In this document: positions 31,219-42,242 of the stretch, one piece after another
How positions within the stretch are numbered: the stretch's first letter is position 1
How the letters are laid out: each line of letters opens with the position of its first letter
Source: Cunninghamella blakesleeana
Taxonomy: Eukaryota > Mucoromycota > Mucoromycetes > Mucorales > Cunninghamellaceae
Direction: 5' to 3'
Length of the DNA: 64,000 nt
NCBI GenBank assembly: GCA_017871115.1
Contig: JAFCIZ010000006.1
Coordinates: forward strand, 2,480,001 to 2,544,000
Notes under the pieces: model-generated
What the model saw: only the letters and a program-made list of their open reading frames with translations
The model's database searches: none
Told to the model about the DNA's origin: nothing
Translations under genes and position numbers: made by a program

Positions 31219-32713
31219 TTACTGATTATTGTTATTTTGGTTTAACGATAAGTCATATAAATTTAATTGTTGGTTAATGATTTGTTGATTTAATCCATCC
31301 ATTTTTAAACGTAATTGATCTAATTTTTGGTATAATTCATGATGATGATGATCCATATTCATTTTTAATGAGGGTGGGAGTTTTGGGTTTTGATTTTCAG
31401 AAGTAGATTGCGTTAAAAATTCAGATAAAGATAAATGGTCCTCTAATGGTTGTAGTTGTGACGAGGAAGAGGAAGAGTGGAAATAATTAGGAAAATGTTG
31501 TTGTTGACGGTGATGTCGCTGTAATTGTCGTTCTAAACGTAACCATTGTTTTATTAAAAAAGCGCTATGTAGAAATAGTAGACATAAAATAATTCCTTTC
31601 CATCGGCTTAATAATGATCCTATGACTGAACCTTCTTTATCTTGCTGTTTTTTATGATGGTGATGGTGTTTTATTGATTTTGAATGTATATGTTCATTAG
31701 ATGAAGATGTCAATACACTTAAATTATCGTCGTCGTCATCGTCTTCTCCAGAGGTAATGGACCAATTATCATCATCGTCGTCATTTTCTTCTGAGGATAT
31801 GGATGAGGATAATTGTTGTTGATGTAATTCCCATAATGATACTAATCGTTGATAAGCTGCTTCTCGGTATATAAATGATGCAAATGTATGCTAAATAAAA
31901 TAATAAATAATAAATAATAATAAACAAAAATAAATTTCAAAATTGAAAATCCTTTTTTTTTATGGATATATCCTTTTATGGTTTATTGTAATTGTTTTAT
32001 TTACCTTTGCATGTTGCGTATCTATTTGTATACCATTTGGAATAATCATAGCCGTCATTCTTCTTTCAATTAATACTATTTCATTATATTCAATAACCAA
32101 CTATTTTTAAAAAAGAAAAATAATTATAATAGTAAAAATAGGTAAGTTCAACAAGCTTTATACAATGTATCTCAATATATAGAGAAAAAAATAAAAGTAT
32201 TAATATAGATTCTTACGTTTGTTATCCAACCAAAAATATTTGCGTGAAAACATATATGATGTTCTGATATATATAGATGACCTTGTAATAATATATCTCT
32301 ATGTAGTGCACACTTGTATACTAAATTAAGAAATGAAAAATAATACATGGACGTATTAGTCATAATAATATATATATATATATATATAATATAATATTCT
32401 ATGTACGCCTTTTTTTTATTTTTATTTTTTTTATTATTTTACTTTCAATTAAACGATCGTTTTCTGGTACACTTTTAAATAAAGCATGAAAATATTGATT
32501 TTCTTTTTCAGACGCTATAGGGCAATTATCAGGCAATGTGCCAGTATTTGTTGTTGTAGTTGGAGTAGCGGCTGTTATAGAAGGACTTGAAACGCTGTTT
32601 GTTGTTGAAGTAGAGAGTGTCTTAGTTAAAGTATTATTATCCATTGTTGTACTTGTACTAGAAGAAGGCTGTAATGTAGCATTACTGGGTATAGGTGTAT
32701 TTGGCTCTTCCAT
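31219..32713 (-). CDS. GRAM-domain protein with C-terminal membrane anchor
   Basis: GRAM domains bind membrane lipids, and related anchored proteins act at ER-plasma membrane contacts. The product is 380 aa from four exons: 32443-32713, 32217-32320, 32005-32100 and 31219-31890. An N-terminal Ser/Thr-rich segment precedes the GRAM domain (residues about 70-180), which reads ENQYFHALFKSVPENDRLIE, ALHRDILLQGHLYISEHHIC, FHANIFGWITN and LVIEYNEIVLIERRMTAM. An acidic Asp/Ser stretch and a His-rich run follow. One hydrophobic helix, GIILCLLFLHSAFLIKQWL, precedes a coiled-coil-like end. There is no VASt sterol-transfer domain, so this is not a full Lam/GRAMD1 protein. Confidence 0.88.
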
Positions 32714-33680
32714 ATTATCTATTTATTTTTGATAAAAATAAAAAGAGGTATATATAAAAAATATATTCGTATAAAAAAAAGTTAAAGAGAAAGAGAGACA
32801 AGAAAATTCAATTTTTTTAACTGCCGTTTTATATAAATTTTTGGGCCAAGGGAATATCTTGGGTAAAGCAACCGGAGCTTAAACTACATAAATGGTAATT
32901 TCCCCAAATTTACTTTTAACTTTATAACTTTTAACTTTCTAAAGAAAGTAATAATGGCTAAAATGATTACATTTCAAAAGCATATGAGTATTCTAATGAA
33001 TTGAAATTCTTCAATTAACTTTAATCTTTTATTTTCTTGTGAAAAAAAAAAAAGAAAGATTCTCCTCGAGTTAAAAATGATATCCTGAACAAAAAAATCA
33101 TTTTCCAAAAGAAATAAAATAACATGAATTTTTCATTTCAATTATAATTGATTTTATATGGTTACAGGATTATTCTACTGACATATATTTTTATAATATT
33201 ATTTTAATAGGCCATTATATATTTACTTGTTTACATGCTACTATTGTTATAGTTGTATTAACTGATATTTATCTAGATAAAAATTATTATAAATAAAAAA
33301 AATATATCTGTTACGCGTACTCTTAGATCATTCCTTTTTTTTTTATTGAAATTTGTAAATAATTGATTGAATCTTTTTTATTTATTTATTTACTTCAAAA
33401 AATTAAATATATTATAACAAAATTTTTATTTATAAACAAACTAAACAATCCGTACATACATGCTATTTTACAACTGATATGTATATTCCTAAAAAAAGCA
33501 AGCTTCGAATTTTTTTAAACTCAATTAGCGGTGACTTATTATTTCAAGCGCATTTACGTAAAAAGAGTACGAAATCCTTTTTAACTAACGCTTTTCTTTC
33601 GTTTTCGTTTTCGTTTTTTAAATAAAAATATAAATATATATACGTATATACATACATACACATACTAATATATTATTAAC
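32714..33680. other. Divergent intergenic region between GRAM gene and UFD1
   Basis: 967 bp of AT-rich DNA. CGTTTTCGTTTTCGTTTTT near 33600-33617 is a short direct repeat in the UFD1 upstream region. No gene is seen. Confidence 0.5.
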
Positions 33681-35300
33681 ATGGTATTAATTAAAAACAG
33701 ATATATTTTAATATTAATTTAACCAATGTGCTGATGTTGTTTATATTCTCCTTTTTTTTTATATATTCATATACGTTTTTTCTTAGTTCAACAACGAAGA
33801 TTTTGATGGAGACGATCCTTTTTCACCTTCAGGATTTGGCTTACGACATAATTTTGCACCTATAATTAATCCTAATCGTCAATTCGCAGAGTGTTATCGT
33901 TGTTATCCCATTGCTATGATGCAAAGTGGAAATGAACGAGAAAATGTTAACTATGGTGGAAAAAGTAAAATGAACTAGAAAAATAATAGTTTGAACTCGT
34001 ACTTACACTTATATATGTAATTATAAACAGAGATAAAGTGACTAAATAATATTTTTATTCTTTGTTACTATTATTTTTTATTAATAGTTATATTACCACA
34101 ATCTGCTTTAGAAAAATTATGCAAGTTATTTCAATATAAAAATAAATATTAAAAACATAAATATCAGTGTATACTATTACTTTCATTATAGACGGATGAT
34201 TAATTAAAAATATTATTTATATATTTTATTTTAAAAATTTTATAGCTCAACTTGTTATATCGTATCCTATGTTATTTAGATTAATTAATGCTGCACAAAG
34301 TAAACATAGTCATGCTGGTGTTTTGGAATTTATTGCCGAAGAAGGAAGAGCTTATTTACCACAATGGGTAATTTTAATAATCATCTTGACGAAAAAAAAA
34401 AAAAGATAGTAATAAAAACGGAAATAGGTATCATTGTATTAAATAAATGTATGATTAAATATTAGATGATGCAAACATTAGGATTGGAACCAGGGCAATT
34501 AATAGAAGTAAAAAATACAACACTACCTTTAGGATCTTTTGTAAAAATTCAGCCACAATCTACTGATTTCTTGGATATTAGCGACCCAAAGGCTGTGTAG
34601 GTTATTATATATATATTATACGTACATACAAATGTATATTTTTTTGATTATTAATATATTATTATTATTATTATAATTATTATTATTTATAGTTTAGAAA
34701 ATGCACTTCGAAATTTTTCTACATTAACATTAGGTGATATTATTCAAATCAATTATAATGATAAGATATATGAAATTAAAGTATTAGACGTCAAACCACA
34801 TTTTGAAGACCATTCTGGAATATCAATCGTAGAAACGGATTTGGAAGTGGATTTTGCTCCCCCTGTTGGTTATGTTGAACCTTCACAAACTTTAGCTCCT
34901 TCTGTAGTAAATGTCTATAAAAAAAAGAAAGAGAAGAAAAAAAAACAAGTTGTATATTAAAAAGGGTATTTTTCTTTTTTTTATTTAATAGAAAAGTAAA
35001 ATGGTATTGGATGAAAAAGCAACTCCTGTTAAAACATCATTTTCAGCATTTCATGGATCTGGTAAAACTTTACGAAACAAAGGAAAAGAGTAAGTATATA
35101 TATACAAAATAAAAATATATATTTAAAAAAAGTAAAGTATATATATGTATTATTAGTTAATTGCTATTATTATTTTATTTAAAAGGTCACAGAAAGCATC
35201 AAATGCAAAGTCAGAGGAAATTAAAGCGACAAAATTTGATAAAGATGATGATGGTCCATTAATTCTTCCTTTTGGACAATTATATTTTGGATTTCCTTAA
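33681..35300 (+). CDS. UFD1: Ufd1, ubiquitin-recognition factor of the Cdc48 complex
   Basis: Ufd1 with Npl4 recruits ubiquitinated substrates to the Cdc48/p97 segregase in ER-associated degradation. The product is 297 aa from eight exons: 33681-33683, 33787-33964, 34088-34120, 34246-34367, 34466-34596, 34693-34906, 34992-35089 and 35186-35300. The double-psi-barrel UT3 domain is clear: CYRCYPIAMMQSGNERENV, VLEFIAEEGRAYLPQWMMQ, FVKIQPQSTDFLDISDPKAV, LENALRNFSTLTLGDII and VDFAPPVGYVEPS. The C-terminal part has Lys-rich and SAFHGSGKTL segments typical of Cdc48/Npl4-binding tails. The initiator ATG appears to be a separate 3-nt exon, and intron 3 starts with GC. Confidence 0.93.
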
Positions 35301-35469
35301 TTTTTTTTCCCAACCAATGTTATATATTACAGTCAATTTAATAAAAAATTAATGCTACAATTCCAAAAAAATACAGACGGCCTTTGAATTTGAATTTCTA
35401 TATTATAAAAAAATATTTTTTTTTTCAACCTCTTTTTCTTTCACTTATTATTTTTTTTTTCTTTCAACA

Positions 35470-37629
35470 ATGCCAAAGGATAAAAATAAAATTTTAAATA
35501 AAGAATTAGAAACTTTTCCACCACCACCCGACAGACCACGACAATGTAATTAAAAATTATTTTAATAATAATAATAGTAATATTGAATTTGCTTGTACAT
35601 TAAAATCAAACTCGATCTTTGTTATTATTATTATTATTATCATTATTTAAATAAAAGGTCATTTTTGGGTTCCAAGAAAGCGGCGTTATTGCCATTTACC
35701 GTCCAAACTTGAAAATAAATATTGTGGTGAACATATGACTGAAATAACAAAACAAGATCCTAATAATCAATCTCGTATTCCTTGTCCATTTGATCCTTCT
35801 CAGTAATCTCTATTTTATACATAAGCACTATCAAAATCTGTCATTATTTTATTTTATTTTATTTTATTTATTTTATTTTATATATATTTCTTTCGTCTTT
35901 CTCTTTTCTTTTATTTATTTATTTACTCTTTTAGTACTGTTGCTATACAAAAATTAGAAGTTCACAAAACAAAATGTAAATCGAGACCTCGCGAACCTAA
36001 ACCCTATTATGCTTTAAATATGAATGTCACTTTACCTTTAACTCAAGAAGAATTAACATTTCAACAAAATATTTATTCCCATAAAGAATTAAAAGCAATG
36101 CCTTGGTTAAAACAAATTCGATTAGATCATTTGGAAAAACCAGAATTGGATCAATTGATACAAAAGGTACAAATAGCTTTCGATCAGCATGTCACGTTAC
36201 CTATCAAAACACAAGTCTTAACTTATCCTACACTTCATATTGAAAATGGATTATCTTTAAAATCAGCTCGCCATTTATATCAACAAGTAAATATATATAA
36301 ATATAGTATGAATACATACATACATACATATATATATACTTATACAAAAAAAAAAAAAAGAAAAGTGCTAATTAAAAATATATTAATTTTCATTGAAAAA
36401 AGTCCTCTTTATTAGGGCATATGCATGAATGCGGTATGTTGAAAGATAAAACTGCCTGTTTTATGGAATTTGGCGCCGGTAAAGGTAAAGTATACATATA
36501 AATATGTGTGTATGGTGTATTGTATTATATTGTTACACATATTCTTTTATTGATTATCAAATTTTATTAAAATAGGGGAATTGAGTGGTCATTTAAAAGA
36601 TGCATTACAGGAAGAAAATGGAGAATCTACTTATATTTTGATTGATCGAAAAAATGTGAAGCACAAGGTATATATTTTAATATTAAAATTGGAACAAATA
36701 TATATAATTGCTAAAAGCTTTTAATGACTAAATAAAGCTCTATTATTTACTTTATTTTAGTATGATAGCTATTTGCTTGGTAAATCGAAACAGCAATCAA
36801 CTGTACGGCGTATATTAATGGATATTAAAGATTTAAATCTTTCCAAAATGGATGAATTAATGAATGACCAAGGTCAAAAAAAGAAAGTCATTTGTTTATC
36901 AAAACATTTATGCGGAAGTGCAACTGATATAACTTTGAAATGTTTGATGAATTATGTCGAGCAAGAAAAATTAAATGGAAACAGGTAACATTAAAAAAAA
37001 AAAGAAAAAGAAATAAAAGTAGAATAAAAAATAAATGGATCAAAATATTTTAAAAAATAAAATAAAAAAAAAATACAGTTTATTGATTTTTACTTTCTAT
37101 TTGTTCAACTATTTTTTAGCCAACCAATATCTGGAATTATTATTGCACTTTGTTGCCACCAATTATGCCGATATGAAATGTACCCAAATAATAAATTTTT
37201 AGAAAAAATTGGCATTACAAATTTAGATTTTGCTCGAGTATGTAAAATGAGTAGTTGGGCAACCTGTAGTAGAAAAAATAATAATGAAAGTGCTGATGAA
37301 AATATGGATTCTGATCATGAACAAGAGCCTGAAGAAGATGACACTGGGTAATCCTTTTTTAATTATATATGATATATAAACATTAACATATAAGCGTGTG
37401 GTCTGTAACTATATTAATTACCATTATTTTTCTTCTTCATATTTAAAGCGGCCATTATTCTGGGAGAGAACATGAAGATAGAGAAAAAATTGGATACCAG
37501 TGTAAACGATTATTAGATGCTGGACGGATTGACTATTTAAAACAACATGGATTCAAAGCTCACTTAGTATATTATGTAGAACCAAATAATACATTAGAAA
37601 ATTGTGCATTAATAGCCATTCCGCAATAG
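35470..37629 (+). CDS. TRM13: Trm13, tRNA 2'-O-methyltransferase
   Basis: Trm13 makes 2'-O-methyl at position 4 of the acceptor stem of certain tRNAs. The product is 459 aa from eight exons: 35470-35545, 35658-35802, 35935-36286, 36403-36484, 36576-36667, 36761-36984, 37120-37347 and 37449-37629. An N-terminal CCCH-type finger (CHFWVPRKRRYCHLPSK, KYCGEHM) and a U11-48K-like CHHC finger (CPFDPSHTVAIQKLEVHKTK plus Cys) are visible. The SAM-binding motif is ACFMEFGAGKGELSGHL, and later family motifs are CLSKHLCGSATDITLKCL and GIIIALCCHQLCRYEMYP. The start lies 170 bp after UFD1. The exon 4 acceptor is set at 36402 because only it keeps QQSSLLGHMHECGML in frame. Confidence 0.93.
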
Positions 37630-37856
37630 TAATAGTAACCGAAATATCTGGATCATTATATTCCCATTTTCGTATAAAATACATACTTTTTTCTTTGCGT
37701 TTGAATATTAAATTATAAACTTAATTTTTTTTATTATATCACTTTTAATTTCTTTAATACAAGCCAAAAAAAAAGTTTTATAAAATAAACTATATTGAAT
37801 TTTGCGCGCATTTAAATTATTTTGGGAAGTTGTTGTTGAGTGGCAAAGATTCTAGT

Positions 37857-38740
37857 TTATGAACAAAGATTTAAGCTGCTGGACAAAATGCTGGACAAAG
37901 ATTTAGGTTGATGGACAAATTGATGGACAGATTCGGAATGCTGGACAAAATGCTGGATAAAGATTTAGATTGATGGACAAAACAATAGACAGAGATCTAA
38001 GCTGCTGGACAAAGATTCAGATTGCTGAATATGATGGACAAATTGATGGACAGATTTGAAATGCTGGACAATATGCTGGACAAAGATTTAAATTGATGAG
38101 CAAAATGCTGGACAAAATGCTGGACAAGGATTCAAGCTGATGGACAAAGATTCAGATTAATGAACATGATGGACAAAATGATGGACAAAGATTCAGATTA
38201 ATGAACATGATGGACAAAATGATGGACAAAGATCCAAACTGATGGACAAAGATTTAGATTGATGGACAGCATGATGGACAAAGATTTAAATTAATGGACA
38301 AAGTGATGGACAAGAATTCAAGCTGATGGACAAAGATTCAGATTGATGAACAAAATGCTGGACAAAGATCCAAGCTGATGAACAAAGATTTAGGTTGATG
38401 GACAGCACGCTGGACAAAGAATTAATTGATGGATAAAATGCTGGACAAAGATCCAAGCTGCTGGACAAAGATTTAAGTTGATTGATAAATTGATGGACAG
38501 ATTCAAATTGCTGAACAGATTCAAGCTGAACAAAATGGGCAAAGATTCAAGTTAATAGACAAATGTTCAGGTCGATGGACAAAATGATGGACAAAGTTTC
38601 AGGTTGATGGACAAATTGATGGACAGATTCGAACTGCTAAACAAAGAGTTTCAGGTTGATGGACAAAGTGCTGGATAGAAGTTTAGGTTGATGGACGAAA
38701 TGATGGTCTAAGATTTAAACTGATAGATAAGTTAATAGAT
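37857..38740 (+). repeat. Interspersed 12/20-nt minisatellite (TGGACAAA family)
   Basis: Nearly 900 bp is made of two related units. One is 12 nt (GATGGACAAAAT or GCTGGACAAAAT). The other is 20 nt (GATGGACAAAGATTCAAGCT and variants). They alternate irregularly, and 29-nt variants ending GAACAT also occur. Copies are degenerate. All three frames on both strands contain stops when followed for long, so coding is unlikely. It fills the space between TRM13 and an inverted TRM13 fragment. Confidence 0.88.
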
Positions 38741-39004
38741 AAAGTGTACAATAGTTCCAGATATTAGTTAGCTAAAAAATAGTTGAATAAAATAGAAAGT
38801 AAAAATCAATAAACTGTATTTTTTTATTCAACTTTTATTTCATTCTTTCATTTTACCTATCTCCATTCAATATTTCTTCAACATAATTCATCAAATTTTT
38901 CAAAGTAATATCGGTTGTACTTCCACATGAATGTTTTGATAAACAAGCTACTTCCAAGTTAATATTTGTGTTTTGATAGGTAATATGACATACTGATCGA
39001 ATAA
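38741..39004 (-). pseudogene. Inverted, internally deleted fragment of TRM13
   Basis: Read on the minus strand, 38954-39004 matches TRM13 exon 3 (GATCAGTATGTCATATTACC against GATCAGCATGTCACGTTACC). It then jumps directly to an exon 6 copy at about 38857-38953, encoding CLSKHSCGSTTDITLKNLMN against CLSKHLCGSATDITLKCLMN in the parent. An intron 6 copy (38772-38856, shortened to 85 nt) and the start of exon 7 (38741-38771) follow. Exons 4 and 5 and most flanking exons are missing. Because an intron is retained this is a DNA-level duplication, not a processed copy. It is broken and cannot encode the enzyme. Confidence 0.85.
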
Positions 39005-39080
39005 TCTATGTAGTATCTAGTTAGTAAATACTAGAGACAAAAAGTTTAGATAAAAAAATATTTATTTTATACAATTTGGT

Positions 39081-39150
39081 TTTAAACTCAGCGTAAAATT
39101 CGATTTAATAAATAGGGTAATTAAAATAACTGTTATCACAAACGAAGTGT
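39081..39150 (+). repeat. About 70-bp dispersed repeat, copy 2
   Basis: TTTAAACTCAGCGTAAAATT at its start and the hairpin TATCACA-AACGAAG-TGTGATA at and just past its end match 748-820. No LTR follows here, so the repeat exists independently of element 1. Confidence 0.6.
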
Positions 39151-39629
39151 GATATAATTTTACTCCCCTAAATTAAAATAATGATTATAAAAATAAAAAA
39201 AAAAGATCGATTCCTTTTTAAATTATATATCTAATTTAAATTGTTTTTGTTTCATTAAAGATAAGATAACTATGATACTTTAAATACAGCATTTATAAAA
39301 TATAAGTAGTGCAGTTGCATGAATAATGTAGATATAATGCCAATACAAAAATATGTAGAAGTATTTTTAGACAATACTTGTAATTGTAAAAAGGTATCAT
39401 TACAATATTAATATTTTTATTTTAATAAAGGTTATTCTCAAGTACCATATTAATTTTGAGCTGTCCTATTTTTTTTCAAATACTTTGATAATAATAAAAT
39501 GAAAATGAAAAAATAATGATTAAAATTAAAATAGTAAAATGATAGAAATAATGTAGTAAAATATTAAACGGGAAAAAGAATATTCATAGTATGATTGTGA
39601 TATTTAGGGTAAAGAAAGAATAAATAAAA
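39151..39629. other. Intergenic, no gene seen
   Basis: AT-rich DNA between the repeat and the 3' end of the zinc-finger gene. No coding signal. Confidence 0.55.
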
Positions 39630-41463
39630 TTAAAAGGAAGAGAACGTATCAACAATGGAAGTAGATACAGATTTATTGGCAGTAGCTATATAAGGAGCAA
39701 GTTGTTTGGCGAGTCTTTCTAAATGACCATTAAGTTGTTTATTATTAATGATTCTAATTTCGGTGGATGGTGATGGTAAAATAAATTCATGAAGGATGTC
39801 GTCTAATATGGATAGTACATTACCGGTGCAATGATTTTTAATATTTAAGACAAATTTCTTATCTAATGTTCCTTCTTGGCCTTTATCTAATACGTTGAGG
39901 GCAATTCTTCTTAGTAACATTGATCCATATTTCCCATTTCCTCTTGCACGATCAAATTCACATAAGGTAAATATAGTGTAAGGGTGGTTGGTATGTGACT
40001 TGGTAAAGAAGCTGGCGGCACGACATAAATAGTATGTAGAAGGGCAATGAAACTTGGTTGTGAGTTGGCGAAGTTGATGAATAATGTTACTGTTTTGTAA
40101 ACATGTTGTATCTTTATTTTTTGAAAGAATTAACGCTTTTTCTATAGACTCTTTGTCCAAATATATTGATGTAGCTAATGAATCTTTCTCGGACCGAAGA
40201 AAGAAGTTGTTGGTAGTTGCACCTAATGATGGTGGTAAACATTTATCTAAGCGGAGTGATGATGTAATTAATATGTTACAAGTTTGTGTTCCAATAACGA
40301 TTTTTGAGCCTTCATGCGAATTAATAGTTACCGGCCATACATCTTCATATCGTAATTTTTTTGGTGGTGGTAAAGAAGTAGATAATGATGAACTTTTAAT
40401 ACTTCCAAATTGTTCACGATGAATGTCAACGGGGCCAGTTCTACCATACACTTCTACACAATTAATAATAATACCTTCGCCATTGTTGTTGTTAATAATA
40501 ATCGCACCAGAAAGCACTTGAGCACAAAAGTATTTTGTTTGTGGTCGTATTTCCCAATCGTCGTTCAAAAGATAGCAAATATCTTTGGTTAATTCTAAGT
40601 AATGACGTGAGGAGAGTGCCTTAATATATGGGGAAATTGAGAGTATTTTTTTTAATCCAGGAACTGGAGGGATATTACAGTTTTGGCATACACTATCTTC
40701 AGATCCATATTTTCTTTTTGCAGGTAAGATTGGAAAAAAGGTATCGCTATTGATGAGCATTTCAATAATATTTTGATGGGCAAGAGCATTTTGTTCTAAA
40801 CCATTGTTATCTTTTATTCCAAATGGTTTAAGTTTTAGTGTGTCCAAAATAAATAGTATCTTTTCTTTATTATCTTTATCGGTAAACGATTGTTGACAGG
40901 CATAAAGTGATGCTTCTGATTGGCTACGATTAAAAATTGATTCATTTTTAATATCAACATATATTTCTGACACAGAAGGAACAGTAATAACTTTGTTTTC
41001 AAATTCTAAATCGGTGGTATCTTGAAAATATTCTTCTTGAGGTATATCTATATAATATAAAAATAAAAGAAGGCAATTAAAAATTAATAAGTATTTATTT
41101 AAACTATAGAGTTTTAAAGGATATCTTATTTTTACCTTTATTGTCGCATTTTGCTTTATTTGCATGTTTTGCTATTCCTGATTTCGTAATGTATTTTTTA
41201 CAGCATATAGGGCATTTATATTTATTATCTTCATCTTGTATAATCGTATGTTCGATATCTATAATAATAATAAAAAGCTGTTTTTTAGTCTAGGTGTATT
41301 TTTTTTATTAAGCTATTTTTTAATTTGTATAGTAGTTACCATTTATTTTAACAGTAAATGATTTGGTGTGGTATTCAATATCATGTAAACGAAGCTTTTC
41401 TTTAATAGGGAATGAAGTACTTGATTTGCATTTTAAACATGTGAAAGAATTTTCAATATTCAT
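39630..41463 (-). CDS. Unidentified protein with N-terminal Cys/His zinc fingers
   Basis: The product is 554 aa from three exons: 41340-41463, 41136-41258 (one boundary good to about 1 nt) and 39630-41047. The N-terminus has a CxxC pair (TCLKCKSSTSFP) and a C2H2-like finger, KCPICCKKYITKSGIAKHAN followed by KAKC. The large remainder has no domain I can name. Conserved-looking blocks are VCQNCNIPPVPGLKKILSIS, HYLELTKDICYLLNDDWEI, YTIFTLCEFDRARGNGKYGS and LLRRIALNVLDKG. There is no signal peptide or membrane helix once the intron-derived upstream stretch is removed. The fingers suggest nucleic-acid binding, but that is inference. It could be lineage-specific. Confidence 0.75.
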
Positions 41464-42242
41464 ATAAAATGATATAAAGAAGTAAAAATAATGGGAAGAA
41501 AAGAAAAAAAAAAATATCGCGTAATGAAATTCAAAAAAATAAAGCTATTTTCCCCAGATAAATGCTAGTCCTTTTTCCACTTACTTTTTTATTTTATATC
41601 TATTTTCACTCCTCAATGCTTTTTAAAACGATAAAATATTAAGGGATAATCAACTCGGCTTTATAAATAAAACGTATATAATATATTTTTTAATCACTTC
41701 AAAATCAATCCAACTTCATTTGTTTTGGAATATCACTTTTAGCGATTTAAGAAGAGGAATTCCTTAAAGAAAAAGAGTTAATACTACTAATTTATCTTTG
41801 TATCAGTGTTTCAAAAATATTACTAATAATAATAGTATACTCGTTTGGAAAATAAAAGGAACTTTAGCAATAAGTGTATTACCAAAACAATAGAGTTATT
41901 AAAAATACTCTTAAACTTCAGTAACAATAATCTATTCTCATACTAAATATACCAGAAATTCAAAATTCAAAAAGCGACAGAAAAACTTTATTTCATTTTC
42001 TTCCAATTTTGAAATGAAATATACTATAGTAGTTCAAGTATGGAAATATATTTTTATTCATCACATATGTTATAAATGGCGTATCACCTATAATCTAAAC
42101 TTTTTTTCATTCTCCGTTTCATTCTTGATCTGTTATATATATATATTTTTTAGATATTTTCATTCCTTTCATTCTTTTTTACTTTTACTTTTATTTTTTG
42201 GGTCAATTTTTTTTTTTTTTTACGTACTTCTATTTTGATATA
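41464..42242. other. Divergent intergenic region
   Basis: 780 bp between the zinc-finger gene and the MFS transporter. T-rich tracts, including CTTTTACTTTTATTTTTTGG near 42183-42202, precede the transporter start. No gene is seen. Confidence 0.5.

Noticed and set aside
38286..38468. Minus-strand Ser/Leu/Cys frame in the minisatellite
   Set aside because: It is a chance stop-free reading of the repeat units and ends after 60 codons; neighbouring repeats are not open.
37857..38740. CRISPR-like array
   Set aside because: Units are directly adjacent, degenerate and without unique spacers, and the genome is eukaryotic; this is a minisatellite.
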